Origin: CAUZJF01 sp965248605
Lineage (GTDB): Bacteria; Chloroflexota; Dehalococcoidia; Lucifugimonadales; CAUZJF01
Reading direction: 5' to 3'
Length of the DNA: 64,000 bases
Assembly: GCA_965248605.1 (NCBI GenBank)
Contig: CBDFJV010000007.1
Span: 1,302,001 to 1,366,000, forward strand
Shown: positions 9,230 to 18,061 of the stretch, piece by piece
Numbering within the stretch: the first letter of the stretch is position 1
Layout of the letters: the number at the start of each line of letters is the position of its first letter
Made by a program: the position numbers and the translations under genes
The notes under the pieces: model-generated
Told to the model about the DNA's origin: nothing
Database searches by the model: none
What the model saw: only the letters and a program-made list of their open reading frames with translations

Positions 9230-9571
9230 TCATCTCCGCCGACCGGTTTCCTTCACTGCACCGCCCCTCGTGATCTCCACGGGGTCCGACTGCGCGCCCG
9301 CTCCCCCAGCACCGATCGCCTTCACACGGTACACTTAGGTGGTGCCCGCCTCAACGCTCCCGGTGTCCTCGACGTGGACCGACATCTCGGCCTCTCCAAG
9401 CACCTTCCTCAGTATTCTATAGCCCGTGACGGTGAGGGTGTCCGGCGCCTCCCACGTCAGCGTCACGGAGGTGGCCGTCAGGCCCTGGGGTGCAGGCGGG
9501 GGACCCCCGGTGTGCGGCGTGCTGGTCGCGCTCTCGTCATATGTCGTCCACCAAGGAGCTGGGTCCCGTTC
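9230..9571 (-). pseudogene. FN3-domain tail, separated from the upstream gene by in-frame stop codons
   Basis: In the same frame as the large gene upstream, the sequence continues past its TAG (9572-9574) as ERDPAPWWTTYDESATS, a Pro-rich linker, and a recognisable fibronectin type III domain (APQGLTATSVTLTWEAPD, then TGYRILRK). A TAA at 9335-9337 stands where FN3 domains have Tyr (TT*VYRVKAIGAGG), then reading goes on to a TGA at 9230-9232. Two nonsense changes in an otherwise intact domain are seen directly; that this is decay rather than readthrough is inference. Confidence 0.75.
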
Positions 9572-12500
9572 CTATTCCTCTTCATTCTCCTCCCCCTCCT
9601 TCTCGGAGATGCCTACACTGCAGGAGGAAGGCAGTGCGACTGGCTCCGACCAGAAGCCCCACAAGCTGCTGTAGCTACTCTCGTTACCCTTCGCCCGAAC
9701 CCGAAAGTCGTAGCTTTCGCACGACAGGGTCGTCTTGGTGTCCGTCGTGGTCACGTCCGGCAGCTCCGTCCAGCCGGTGTGGGTCTGCATGTGGGCCACC
9801 CTGTAGAGGGCTGCGTTGGCGACGGCGTCCCAGACGATCGTGGTGATGCCGTTGCTCGCCCTAGTCACGCTGAGGTTCTCCGGCGCTGGAGGCACCGTCA
9901 GCGACGTGCCTCCGTCGGAGCCGTAGCCGCCGCAGTAGGAGTCCGTCGGCGTCGCCGCGTCCGAAGAGTCGACGTACGGGCACAGCCTCACCCTCACCGT
10001 GAAGGTGCCATTGCGCTGGTCCACAGGGATTCGAGATACGGTGAAGCTGATTCGGACGAGGGAGGAGGAGTCGTCGGTACCCCTCGAGACCTCGATGCTG
10101 TAGACGTCGCCGTCGGTGTCCTCCACCTGCCCGCCGTTCCGGTACAGCACGGCCTCGTAGGTCAACCCCCTACCCTGGCTCAGGTCCCTCTTGTCGAACG
10201 TGGCCACGATGGCCGAGCCGTCGGCGGCAAGCTCCAACTCCTCCCTGGCTCCATCCAACACCGGCAGGGGCCTGAGCCACTCCGGGAGCCAGTCCTTGTC
10301 CTGCAGCAGCGACTCGGCGTAGACCCTCTCTATAGGGATGAACCACCCGTCGTTGTGTGCAAAGCCCCCCCACAGCACGCCCACCAGCAGCACCTCGACA
10401 GCGTCCGCCGTGTCGGGGTTGTCTCTCAGCACGAACACGGGAGAGCCGCTGTCGCCTCCGGCGCTCGCGAACCATGCCCACACGAGACACTCGATGTGGT
10501 AGTCGACAATCGTCTTGGCTGCGTCGACATACACCTTGTGGTCATCGATGCCAACCTCGTTCCCCGGACAGCTGGAGTCGTTTCCGCCTCTGTTTTTGAA
10601 GTCCTCGATCCTACCCTTCGTCCAGCCGGTGGTCCTGCCCACCTTGTGCACCGTGTCGTCCTCGTCGGGGGGCCTGGCGCCGACGATCTCGAACGTGACG
10701 TCGGCGTCCTTGGCGAAGTAGTCGATCTTGGGCCTGTTGACATTACCCTCGTTCTCTTCTGCGGGCCTGAAGATGGCGGTGGCGGTCGTGGGGTTCTCTC
10801 CCCAGGCGTATGCATGGTCTCCGCGGCGGCAGTCGTGGACAGTCTCCATGCCGTCGGAGTCGAGTATCCGGCACGTCGTGCTTGAAGGCACCATCTGCGC
10901 CGTCCCCAGCGGCACGTTGGCCGGCCCGCCAACCAGGGGATAGGAGCCCTGCTCCCACGTCTGACCCCGCTCCGTGCAGTGTCCGGTCGTCGACACCGCC
11001 GTCTCCACCGTACCCGTCCCGTCTCTCGCCCTCACCTCCAGAGGGAAGCTCAGCGTGCAACCTGAGGGGAGTATCTGCAGTCCGGCCGTAGTGGTGGTCT
11101 GGGGGTGCCACAGCGTGTCGTTTACGGCGAAGGGCCAGCGGTATTCGTCATCGGGATGGGGGAGCCTCACCTCGTGGAGCGTCTCGCCGTCTACGACGAC
11201 CCTGATCCTGAACGAGAACTCGTCCGCCGTCGTCTGGGACGTCCCGGCGCTCAGGGCGGCACCCTGGCAGACACTCCGGACGAAGACTATCTCTCTGTCT
11301 CCCGCTCCGATCAGGCTCCCGCCGGCAGAGCCCCGCAGCGAGTCGAACGAGTGGGTCCGTGTTGCGTGGTAATTCGACCGCTCTGGATCGCAGCTCACTT
11401 TTATCTCGCTCTCGTCATCGTCGGAGTCCTGTGAGGTGCTGTTGAATATCGTCATCGACAGATTCACAGTCCCGGTCGTGTTTGTCGAACCCCACACCGG
11501 CACCTCGGCCGTTGGGCGCTCGATGAACACGAGGTCGGGCTTCGACACGGTCACGTCGAGGGTGGTGGTGGTCGAGTCACGAGGGAAGGTCACCACCACG
11601 GTGCGCTCGCTCGGCACGCTGCCATACTCGACCCAGACGAACTGGCCGCCTCCGATATGGGCAAAGCCCGGGGGCTCAGTGGCGCCGGGTTCGACACTCA
11701 CCGCTCCCACCGCGGTCCCGCGGGCCGTGATCCTGACCGCGTAGGCGCGGCCCGCGTCCAGACCGGTCAGGTCGAAGCGCAGCGTGCTCGTGGCCACGCT
11801 CGCCACCTCGACGGTCGACGTCTGGGATCCGTTGTCGCCTATCGCCGGCACCCCGATCGGACTGGCGATCCTACTCGTGACCTTCTTCCTGCTCGGCTGC
11901 TTGTCGATGACCACGTCCGCGGTGCTGCTGACCAAGGAGAGTTCCACCACGACCGTCTCGTGCGCCTCGTCCGTGCCATCGGCTATCGTGGCCAGCTGGA
12001 TGGTCTCGGTGTCGCTGTTGGCGGGGATGGTCACATCGCAGTACGTCGTGTGCACCGTGTGCGTGCAGCTGTGACTCGAGGTGTAGTCGTCTCCGAAGAC
12101 CGCAGTGCCGCCGTAGAGGTTGTACCCCACGGTGAGCTCGCTGGCCGTCGTCGACTCGACGGAGACGGTGAAGCTCATGGCCTCACCCTCCGTGACAGCG
12201 CCGGCGGGGCCGGTGATCGATACCTCGTTGACGTCCTCCACCGTGATGTTGGCGGTGGACGTGCCAAAGAGATCCCCGTCGCTCGCACGCACCGTCAGTA
12301 TATAGAACCACTTCCTCTCGTAGTCGAGCGTGGGCGCGGCCACCATGATGCCATTGCCGTCCCCTATGGAGAACATCTCGTCGTCCCCGGCGATGATCTC
12401 GTAGGTCACACTGTCGCCGTCGGGGTCGCTCGCAGAGACCCTGCCGAAGCTAAGCGTCTCGCCTTCCCTGACCGTGAAGGAGTAGGGCGATTGGTCGAAG

Positions 12501-13582
12501 GTGGGCCGTTCGTTGACGTTATCCACAGTGATGTTGACTGTGGCGGTGTCCGTGTCGTTCCCGTCGCTCGCTGTCACCTCCAGACTGTAGTCGGTGGTCG
12601 ATTCATAGTTGAGCGTGTCTGCAACGGTGATCGTGTCGCCGGACGATCCTAAGGAGAACTTGCCCTCACTGTTCCCCGCCGTGATCGAGTACGACACCGT
12701 GTCGCCGGTGTCCGGGTCGGTCGCAGACACCGTGACGACCTCATAGCCGATCGACTTGTCCTCAGGAACTTCTCGCGTATACGTTGCCTGATTGAACTCG
12801 GGCGGACTGTTGAGACGCGCTGATATGACCGGTGATGGGCCACTCCAGTCCGTCGAGTAGCATGATGTTCCGTTTCCCTTGGCGCTCACCCTGAAGTAGT
12901 AGGCCGTGCTGGGGGTCAGACCGGTCACCATTACGCTCGTGCTGCTCGTCTCGAAGCTGTCCCAGAGACCGCTCGTGCTGGTACCGTACTCCAGCTTGTA
13001 CGCGTCGGCATTTGTCACAGCGTCCCAGCTCAGACTGACGCTCGACGTAGAAGTCGCCGTCACGCCGAGCCCAGTGGGCGTCGATACTGTCCCCTGCGAG
13101 GTAGTCCCCGACACGTCGTTCGATGTCGCGGAGCCGAAGGTCGTCGAGTAGGGCGACCCGTCTCCCTTCGTCCTCGCCCTGAAGTAGTAGGTCGTGTTGC
13201 ACGTCAGTCCACTCGCCGTCTTGCTCGTGCCGCTGATGTTGGAGTCTACAGTCGTCCAGCCACTGGAACCGTTCGGACTGCGCTCCAGCTTGTACCGGTA
13301 CGCATCGGCCACAGCGGTCCAGCTCAGACTCACGCTCGTCTGTGTCGATCCCGTCGCGCTCAGCCCAGTGGGAGGCGGCGCGTTCGGACACGTCGAGGTA
13401 GTCCCCGACACGTCGTTCGATGTCGCGGAGCCGAAGGTCGTCGAGTAGGGCGACCCGTCTCCCTTCGTCCTCGCCCTGAAGTAGTAGGTCGTGTTGCACG
13501 TCAGTCCACTCGCCGTCCTGCTCGTGCCGCTGATGTTGGAGTCTACAGTCGCTGTTGACACCGTAAATACCCGCACGTACAC
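9572..13582 (-). CDS. Large secreted-type protein: FN3, cadherin, Calx-beta-like and trypsin-like regions; 5' truncated
   Basis: About 1336 residues from a nominal GTG at 13582. In order: a partial FN3 (13555-13400), two FN3 domains (13390-12800), two cadherin-like repeats (DPDTGDTVSYSI; DPDGDSVTYEI; about 12790-12210), a Calx-beta-like region (12200-11900), a long unassigned part, and a protease-like region with VGRTTGWTKGRI (about 10640) and GGDSGSPVF (about 10450), the latter being the serine motif of chymotrypsin-like enzymes. A further FN3 (PENLSVTRASNGITTIVWDA) ends the frame. The matching His and Asp are not obvious. There is no signal peptide: the first FN3 is cut where similarity to the next repeat ends (13553), so the real 5' end is lost. 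Codons further upstream in this frame are antisense to the 13616 gene. Surface adhesion or proteolysis is a guess. Confidence 0.7.
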   Translation of the reverse strand: MYVRVFTVSTATVDSNISGTSRTASGLTCNTTYYFRARTKGDGSPYSTTFGSATSNDVSGTTSTCPNAPPPTGLSATGSTQTSVSLSWTAVADAYRYKLERSPNGSSGWTTVDSNISGTSKTASGLTCNTTYYFRARTKGDGSPYSTTFGSATSNDVSGTTSQGTVSTPTGLGVTATSTSSVSLSWDAVTNADAYKLEYGTSTSGLWDSFETSSTSVMVTGLTPSTAYYFRVSAKGNGTSCYSTDWSGPSPVISARLNSPPEFNQATYTREVPEDKSIGYEVVTVSATDPDTGDTVSYSITAGNSEGKFSLGSSGDTITVADTLNYESTTDYSLEVTASDGNDTDTATVNITVDNVNERPTFDQSPYSFTVREGETLSFGRVSASDPDGDSVTYEIIAGDDEMFSIGDGNGIMVAAPTLDYERKWFYILTVRASDGDLFGTSTANITVEDVNEVSITGPAGAVTEGEAMSFTVSVESTTASELTVGYNLYGGTAVFGDDYTSSHSCTHTVHTTYCDVTIPANSDTETIQLATIADGTDEAHETVVVELSLVSSTADVVIDKQPSRKKVTSRIASPIGVPAIGDNGSQTSTVEVASVATSTLRFDLTGLDAGRAYAVRITARGTAVGAVSVEPGATEPPGFAHIGGGQFVWVEYGSVPSERTVVVTFPRDSTTTTLDVTVSKPDLVFIERPTAEVPVWGSTNTTGTVNLSMTIFNSTSQDSDDDESEIKVSCDPERSNYHATRTHSFDSLRGSAGGSLIGAGDREIVFVRSVCQGAALSAGTSQTTADEFSFRIRVVVDGETLHEVRLPHPDDEYRWPFAVNDTLWHPQTTTTAGLQILPSGCTLSFPLEVRARDGTGTVETAVSTTGHCTERGQTWEQGSYPLVGGPANVPLGTAQMVPSSTTCRILDSDGMETVHDCRRGDHAYAWGENPTTATAIFRPAEENEGNVNRPKIDYFAKDADVTFEIVGARPPDEDDTVHKVGRTTGWTKGRIEDFKNRGGNDSSCPGNEVGIDDHKVYVDAAKTIVDYHIECLVWAWFASAGGDSGSPVFVLRDNPDTADAVEVLLVGVLWGGFAHNDGWFIPIERVYAESLLQDKDWLPEWLRPLPVLDGAREELELAADGSAIVATFDKRDLSQGRGLTYEAVLYRNGGQVEDTDGDVYSIEVSRGTDDSSSLVRISFTVSRIPVDQRNGTFTVRVRLCPYVDSSDAATPTDSYCGGYGSDGGTSLTVPPAPENLSVTRASNGITTIVWDAVANAALYRVAHMQTHTGWTELPDVTTTDTKTTLSCESYDFRVRAKGNESSYSSLWGFWSEPVALPSSCSVGISEKEGEENEEE
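13098..13553 (-). repeat. 297-bp period FN3 repeat with near-identical DNA
   Basis: The segments 13098-13256 and 13395-13553 are the same except for a C/T difference in the Thr-Ala-Ser-Gly-Leu context, giving DSNISGTSRTASGLTC and DSNISGTSKTASGLTC. This shows a recent duplication inside the FN3 region by unequal exchange, and the upper copy ends exactly where the gene's 5' similarity ends. Confidence 0.85.
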
Positions 13583-13615
13583 TCGCGTCCAATCTGCCTC
13601 CGCCCGAGCGAAAGC

Positions 13616-14854
13616 ATGCCGGACCCCAATGCCATCAGAGTCACGCGCTACAGTCGGCTGCTCCTTGTCCTGGGCGCCGTCCTGGTTTCGAGCGCGGCCG
13701 GCGGTATGTTGGCGTGTGGGTCGGGCGGCACACCTGCCCTCGACAGCGAGGGGTCCATCGGGCGGTATACGTCGATCACGACGGGGTCCGACGGACTGGG
13801 GCTGATCAGCTACCTGGACTCGGGACCAGGGCTTTTGCTCGGTGGTACGGCCACGTCCGTGGCGGCCGAGTTCGTCTACGGGAGCCCGCTGGAATCGGGC
13901 AGCGGTAGCCTGAAGATCGCCCACTGCTCTGACGTCGCATGCACTAGCGCGACGACCGCGGTCCTCGACACCGACGGCGAAGTGGGCCGAGACACTTCGA
14001 TCGCGGTCGGGTCCGACGGCTTGGGGATCATCAGCTACTGGGACGTCGGCAACCGCGATCTCAAGGTGGCCCATTGCTCGAACGTCGAATGTAGCAGTGC
14101 CGCCGTCTCCGTAGTGGACAGTGGGGGAGACGTGGGCAGGTTTTCGTCCATAGCTGCTGGCAGCGATGGCTTGCCCGTGATCTCGTACTGGGACCTGGGC
14201 AACAGCAATCTCAAGGTTACCCACTGTGAAGACTTGGGGTGCAACAGTACGACGACCACCGTCCTCGATGACGATGGCCGTGTTGGTATGTATACCTCCA
14301 TCGCGATCGGTACCGACGGCCTTGCGCTGATCAGCTACTTCGACGTCTCCAACAGGGACCTGAAAGTCGCTCGGTGCGTGGATCTGGAATGCAGCGGCGC
14401 GGACACGGCGACGTTGGACAGTGAAGGGGACGTCGGCCAGCATACGTCGATAGCCATAGGGGCCGACGGGCTCGGCCTGATCAGCTACTTGGACGACACC
14501 AACAGCGATCTGAAGGTCGCCCACTGTTTGGACGTCGAATGCTCGAAAGCCGAGCTTTTCACGATAGACTCCAAAGGGAAGTTCGGCCGGTATAGCTCGA
14601 TCACTATCGGCGGCGATGGGCTGGGCCTGATTAGCTACTGGGACGCGGAGAAGGGCGACCTGAAGGTTGCACGCTGCGACGACGTGCGGTGCAGCTCGGC
14701 GTCCACGTTGACGGCCGACACTCACAGTAATACTGGCTGGTACACCTCGATTACGACGGGCAGCGACGGATTCGGGCTCATCAGCTACTTCGATTTCGCG
14801 GATATCGATCTGAAGGTGTTTCACTGTCCCAACGCGACGTGTGAGCGTGAGTGA
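13616..14854 (+). CDS. Lipoprotein with seven Cys-paired repeats, unknown function
   Basis: 412 residues. Signal peptide with lipobox MLAC (Cys34). The rest is seven repeats of about 47 residues with the pattern G-x2-G-x2-(S/T)SI-x2-G-x-DGLGLISY-(W/L/F)-D-x6-LK(V/I)-x2-C-x4-C; the first carries an insert of about 20 residues. Each repeat has two Cys, probably a disulphide. The pattern suggests a beta-propeller-like or solenoid surface protein. Start chosen because the signal peptide begins here; no good Shine-Dalgarno is visible. It diverges from the truncated FN3 gene with only 33 bp between them, probably a rearrangement junction. I do not recognise a characterised family. Confidence 0.8.
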   Translation: MPDPNAIRVTRYSRLLLVLGAVLVSSAAGGMLACGSGGTPALDSEGSIGRYTSITTGSDGLGLISYLDSGPGLLLGGTATSVAAEFVYGSPLESGSGSLKIAHCSDVACTSATTAVLDTDGEVGRDTSIAVGSDGLGIISYWDVGNRDLKVAHCSNVECSSAAVSVVDSGGDVGRFSSIAAGSDGLPVISYWDLGNSNLKVTHCEDLGCNSTTTTVLDDDGRVGMYTSIAIGTDGLALISYFDVSNRDLKVARCVDLECSGADTATLDSEGDVGQHTSIAIGADGLGLISYLDDTNSDLKVAHCLDVECSKAELFTIDSKGKFGRYSSITIGGDGLGLISYWDAEKGDLKVARCDDVRCSSASTLTADTHSNTGWYTSITTGSDGFGLISYFDFADIDLKVFHCPNATCERE

Positions 14855-14867
14855 CCTCACCCCCATT

Positions 14868-14894
14868 CCCCCTCTCCGTCGCACGGAGAGGGGG
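14868..14894. repeat. REP-like palindrome / possible terminator after the repeat lipoprotein
   Basis: CCCCCTCTCCGT and ACGGAGAGGGGG form a perfect 12-bp stem with a 3-nt loop, preceded by CTCACCCCCATT. The same type of sequence (CTCACCTCAATCC...) is at 16266-16295. No T-run follows, so it looks like a dispersed palindromic unit more than an intrinsic terminator. Confidence 0.6.
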
Positions 14895-14957
14895 CGGATC
14901 CAAGGTACCGCGTAGGGTGAACGGTGGGCCGCGCAGGCGTTTAAGGAAGGAGCAGGA

Positions 14958-16077
14958 ATGGCTAACGAAGCAAAATACCGGGTCGGAGTAATCGGGTGTG
15001 GGAGGAAAGGGACTGGGCACGCTCGTGGGTACCAGACGCATCCCATGACGGAGGTGGTCGCGGCCGCTGACCCGGACCAGGAGAACCTCGACCTGTTCTG
15101 TAGGCGGTTCAACGTGACCGCCGGGTACAGTAGCTATGAGGAGATGCTCCAAAAGGAGCAGATCGATATCGCGGCGCCGATTCTGCCTGTTATCGCGAAT
15201 CCCGACGCCGTTGTGGCCTGCGCTCAGGCGGGGGTCAAGGCCATCTTTTCGGAGAAGCCGATATCGGCGAGCCTTGAGGACGCAGATCGCATGGTCGAGG
15301 AGTGCAAGTCTCGAGGCATCCCCTTTGCCTGCGACGACTCCTACAGGAGCTTCCCCCAGCTTTGGGACGCCCGCGCCATGATCGAGGCGGGGGACCTCGG
15401 CGATGTCCAGAGCATCAACCTGTATCAGCCGACCAACGAGATTTCCGGCGGCGGCTGCCAGGGCCTGAGCGTGACGCGGGATGTTTGCCTGGGACGCCGA
15501 CGTGGACTGGGTGACCGGGTGGGTGGTCGACGACCCGTTCAGCGACGATGACCAGGGCATGGGCGGCTACGTGCGCTTCACCAACGGTATCGAGTGCTTC
15601 ATCCACTTCAAGGACGCCGCCAAGAAGGGTATCGAGGTTGTCTGCAGCCGAGGTGTTTTCTACAGCGACTGGTACTCGTTCCGCATATGGACGATGGACC
15701 CGGATGGCGGAACTCGGCTGTCCGACCTCCACGAGCTGGAGGGCCGCTTCCCCGACTCGAACATTGGGGACCGGTCATACGCTGAGGACGGGCTACGCGT
15801 ACCAGGCTTCAGGCAGATGTCGGGCATCCAGTCGATAGTCGACTCGCTTGAGAAGAGCACCGAGCCCGCTTGTCCTGGAGATAGTATGCGCAAGGCGTTG
15901 GAGATCGGGATAGCTTTGCGCGAGTCGCATCGTCGGGAGTACGCTCCAGTGAAGCTGCCACTACAAGACCGCAGCCTCAAGATATATCCGCACGAGGGGC
16001 GGTGGCTCAACAAGAAAGAGGTCTATAGCAAGGAACAGTACGCTAAAGAGATTGGGGCCTTTGAGAAGCCGTCTTGA
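14958..16077 (+). pseudogene. Gfo/Idh/MocA-family oxidoreductase, frameshifted
   Basis: NAD(P)-dependent sugar or cyclitol dehydrogenase family. N-terminal Rossmann motif RVGVIGCGRKGTGHARGY, then SEKPISASLEDADRMVEE (the EKP motif). At 15478-15481 the frame breaks: GLSVTR should be followed by MFAWDADVDWVTGWV, as paralogs show (NLARLFAGNADVDWIVGW), but a run CGGG has one G too many. The second half (15482-16077) continues as a normal C-terminal domain ending DRSLKIYPHEGRW. An AAGGAGCAGG precedes the ATG. A single-base error or a fresh mutation are equally possible. Confidence 0.85.
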
Positions 16078-16265
16078 TATGACAGTGTGTCTGTCGGTTC
16101 GACCAAAGAGCCCTGATCTTCCGAGTACGCAGGACGGAGCTCAGCCTCTCTCTAAGGGAGCCTTTCTCAAAGTCACATCTCCGCTGTGGCATAGTAAGGA
16201 GGACCGTCGGAAGTTGCCGAGCCGATGGCAGTCAGCGACGCTTTTCGTGCGTCGACCCCATCACC

Positions 16266-16295
16266 CTCACCTCAATCCTCTCCCAGAGGGAGAGG
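16266..16295. repeat. REP-like palindrome
   Basis: CTCACCTCAATCC followed by CCTCTCCC-AGA-GGGAGAGG; same family as 14868-14894. It lies in the 249-bp gap before the next gene, where nothing else is recognisable. Confidence 0.55.
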
Positions 16296-16326
16296 AGGTA
16301 AGACCCCACCCCACTTCCTGAGCGCC

Positions 16327-18003
16327 ATGACACGAATCGCTGAACAGCCCGTCGTAGACGCCGAGAGGACGCCACCTCCGCCGTACGGGATCATCTATAA
16401 CTGGGACGGCAACCCGCACGGCTACTCCGAGTATCCGCAGTCCCTCGACGCCTTCCTGGCAAAGGTGTACGCGCCCATTGAAGACACTCAGGTAGGCGCT
16501 CTTTTCTGGTGCGTGGGGCAGCACGAGGCCAAATGGCCCTCGACCGAGATACCGATGACCGGGGATTCGGTGGGCCGCCAGTATGACACCTTGCTGGACA
16601 TGCGGGGGACCGAGAACGTCCGGATCTTGTTCGAGCGGAGCGAAGACCCATATGCCGCAATAGTTTCGCGTGGACGCGAATTGGGGCTGCACGTCTATGC
16701 GTCGGTGCGGATGAACGACAACCACTTCTGGGCCGCTGGGCCGCGCGGCGAGGCGGCCCATCCGGTCGATCGGACCTACTGGATGTCTGATACGACGCCG
16801 GCTCTACGACCCGAAGACATGGCGAAGACTACCGCCAGCGAGCTGACGCAGACGCGGAAGGACCACCCCGAATGGTGTCTTGGAGACGGCGCGCCGCCAT
16901 GGGCGTCGACCTCGTGGAACATGGCGATTCCAGAGGTGCGGGAGGTGCGGCTCCAGTTCATATCGGAGGCCTGCGAGCTAGCCGACTGGGACGGCATAGA
17001 ACTGGACTGGCAGCGGCACTCGTTTCACCTGCCGGAACATGACGGCTACCGGCTCCGCTACACGCTGACTGATCTCCAACGCGCCGTGCGCAAGATGGCA
17101 GACGGAATCGCGGAACGGCGCGGGCGGCCGTTCCATGTTTCGGTTCGAGTTGCCGCGACGCTGGAGTCGTGCCGGCGCATCGGGTACGACGTGGAGACGT
17201 GGGCGAGGGAAGGGCTGTGCGACATCATTGTGCCTGCCGGCAACTCGGGCCTCGACGACGACATAGAGATGGAGGGCTTCGCCCGCGTACTGGATGGCGC
17301 CGGCGTGAAACTGTGCCCCGGCTTCGACACCGACTTCAGACTCAACGCCCGCCGGCTGATGCCACACCTCCAGTGGCGGGACGCCTGGATCCGCGGGCTG
17401 GCCGCCGGTTTCTGGGACCGTGGCGCCGACGGAATGTACGCTTTCAACTGGCACGCCACGAAGGAGACGCGCCGAAGCCTGCTCACGACGATCGGCACTC
17501 CAGAGACGCTCGAGCGGATCGACAAAGTCTACGCCGCGGTGCATGGCACCAACGCACCAAAGGGCACTTTGCGAGCTGGTGCTGACACGCACGACCGCAT
17601 CCATGCCGAGACGCCGGTCGTGCTTTACCGCACCGTTACTGGGGAGGGTCCGACGTTCGACATCCCAGTGCACGACGACGTTGTGGAAGCGGACCGACGA
17701 GGTGCTCTTGACGCCGTGGAGCTTCAGATCGAGTTCGAGCACTTCTCGCCGACAGGCGACCGCGTCGAGGTGCTGCTGGACGGGGAGTCGCTGAGTGAAC
17801 CGGTTGTACGGAACGTGGCCGCCGAGGACCCGAACGTGCCCGAGGACGTCGACGAGAATAGCTGGCTGGTCTTCGCGCTGCAACCGGAGCAGGCCGACCG
17901 GGGCCCGCACGGGGTTCAGGTGCGGCTTGTCGAGAGGGACAGGCGGGTCCGAGTGCCACTGGTCGTGAACCATGTGGAGGTCCACGTTCGGTACCGGCAG
18001 TAG
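16327..18003 (+). CDS. Glycoside-hydrolase-like (beta/alpha)8 barrel protein, paralog 1
   Basis: 558 residues from the ATG at 16327 (MTRIAEQPVVDAER); the open frame extends back to 16225 through a REP-like sequence, so the later start is preferred. The barrel motif DWDGIELDWQRHSFHLPEH, with acidic residues after a hydrophobic strand, resembles bacterial GHL-type (DUF4015-like) hydrolases; the second gene at 30002 has DADGIELDFCFRPRYF at the same place. The C-terminal 150 residues form a beta-rich domain ending VNHVEVHVRYR, also shared with the paralog. No signal peptide, so probably cytoplasmic. It stands between two Gfo/Idh/MocA genes, suggesting a role in carbohydrate breakdown. Substrate unknown. 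Confidence 0.75.
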   Translation: MTRIAEQPVVDAERTPPPPYGIIYNWDGNPHGYSEYPQSLDAFLAKVYAPIEDTQVGALFWCVGQHEAKWPSTEIPMTGDSVGRQYDTLLDMRGTENVRILFERSEDPYAAIVSRGRELGLHVYASVRMNDNHFWAAGPRGEAAHPVDRTYWMSDTTPALRPEDMAKTTASELTQTRKDHPEWCLGDGAPPWASTSWNMAIPEVREVRLQFISEACELADWDGIELDWQRHSFHLPEHDGYRLRYTLTDLQRAVRKMADGIAERRGRPFHVSVRVAATLESCRRIGYDVETWAREGLCDIIVPAGNSGLDDDIEMEGFARVLDGAGVKLCPGFDTDFRLNARRLMPHLQWRDAWIRGLAAGFWDRGADGMYAFNWHATKETRRSLLTTIGTPETLERIDKVYAAVHGTNAPKGTLRAGADTHDRIHAETPVVLYRTVTGEGPTFDIPVHDDVVEADRRGALDAVELQIEFEHFSPTGDRVEVLLDGESLSEPVVRNVAAEDPNVPEDVDENSWLVFALQPEQADRGPHGVQVRLVERDRRVRVPLVVNHVEVHVRYRQ

Positions 18004-18018
18004 GACGAGGTCCAGGAA

Positions 18019-18037
18019 GGCGGGTCTGAGACCCGCC
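18019..18037. repeat. Small palindrome related to the core of the 131-bp element
   Basis: GGCGGGTCT-G-AGACCCGCC followed by TCTACCAA. The 131-bp elements have GGCGGGTTT-C-AAACCCGCC followed by CCTACCAA at their centre. It lies between two co-directional genes. Confidence 0.65.
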
Positions 18038-18061
18038 TCTACCAAACGCAGGAGACAGTGA

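Noticed and set aside
6665..9338. Long plus-strand frames opposite the lipoprotein array
   Set aside because: Repeated only because the lipoprotein genes are duplicated; no start signals or families.
9374..10885. 503-codon plus-strand frame
   Set aside because: Antisense to the FN3/protease-like gene; composition typical of a shadow frame.
13583..15112. N-terminal 500 codons of the long minus-strand frame
   Set aside because: Antisense to the seven-repeat lipoprotein; its apparent repeats (VADQPQSVGPRRDR and alike) mirror the plus-strand repeat.
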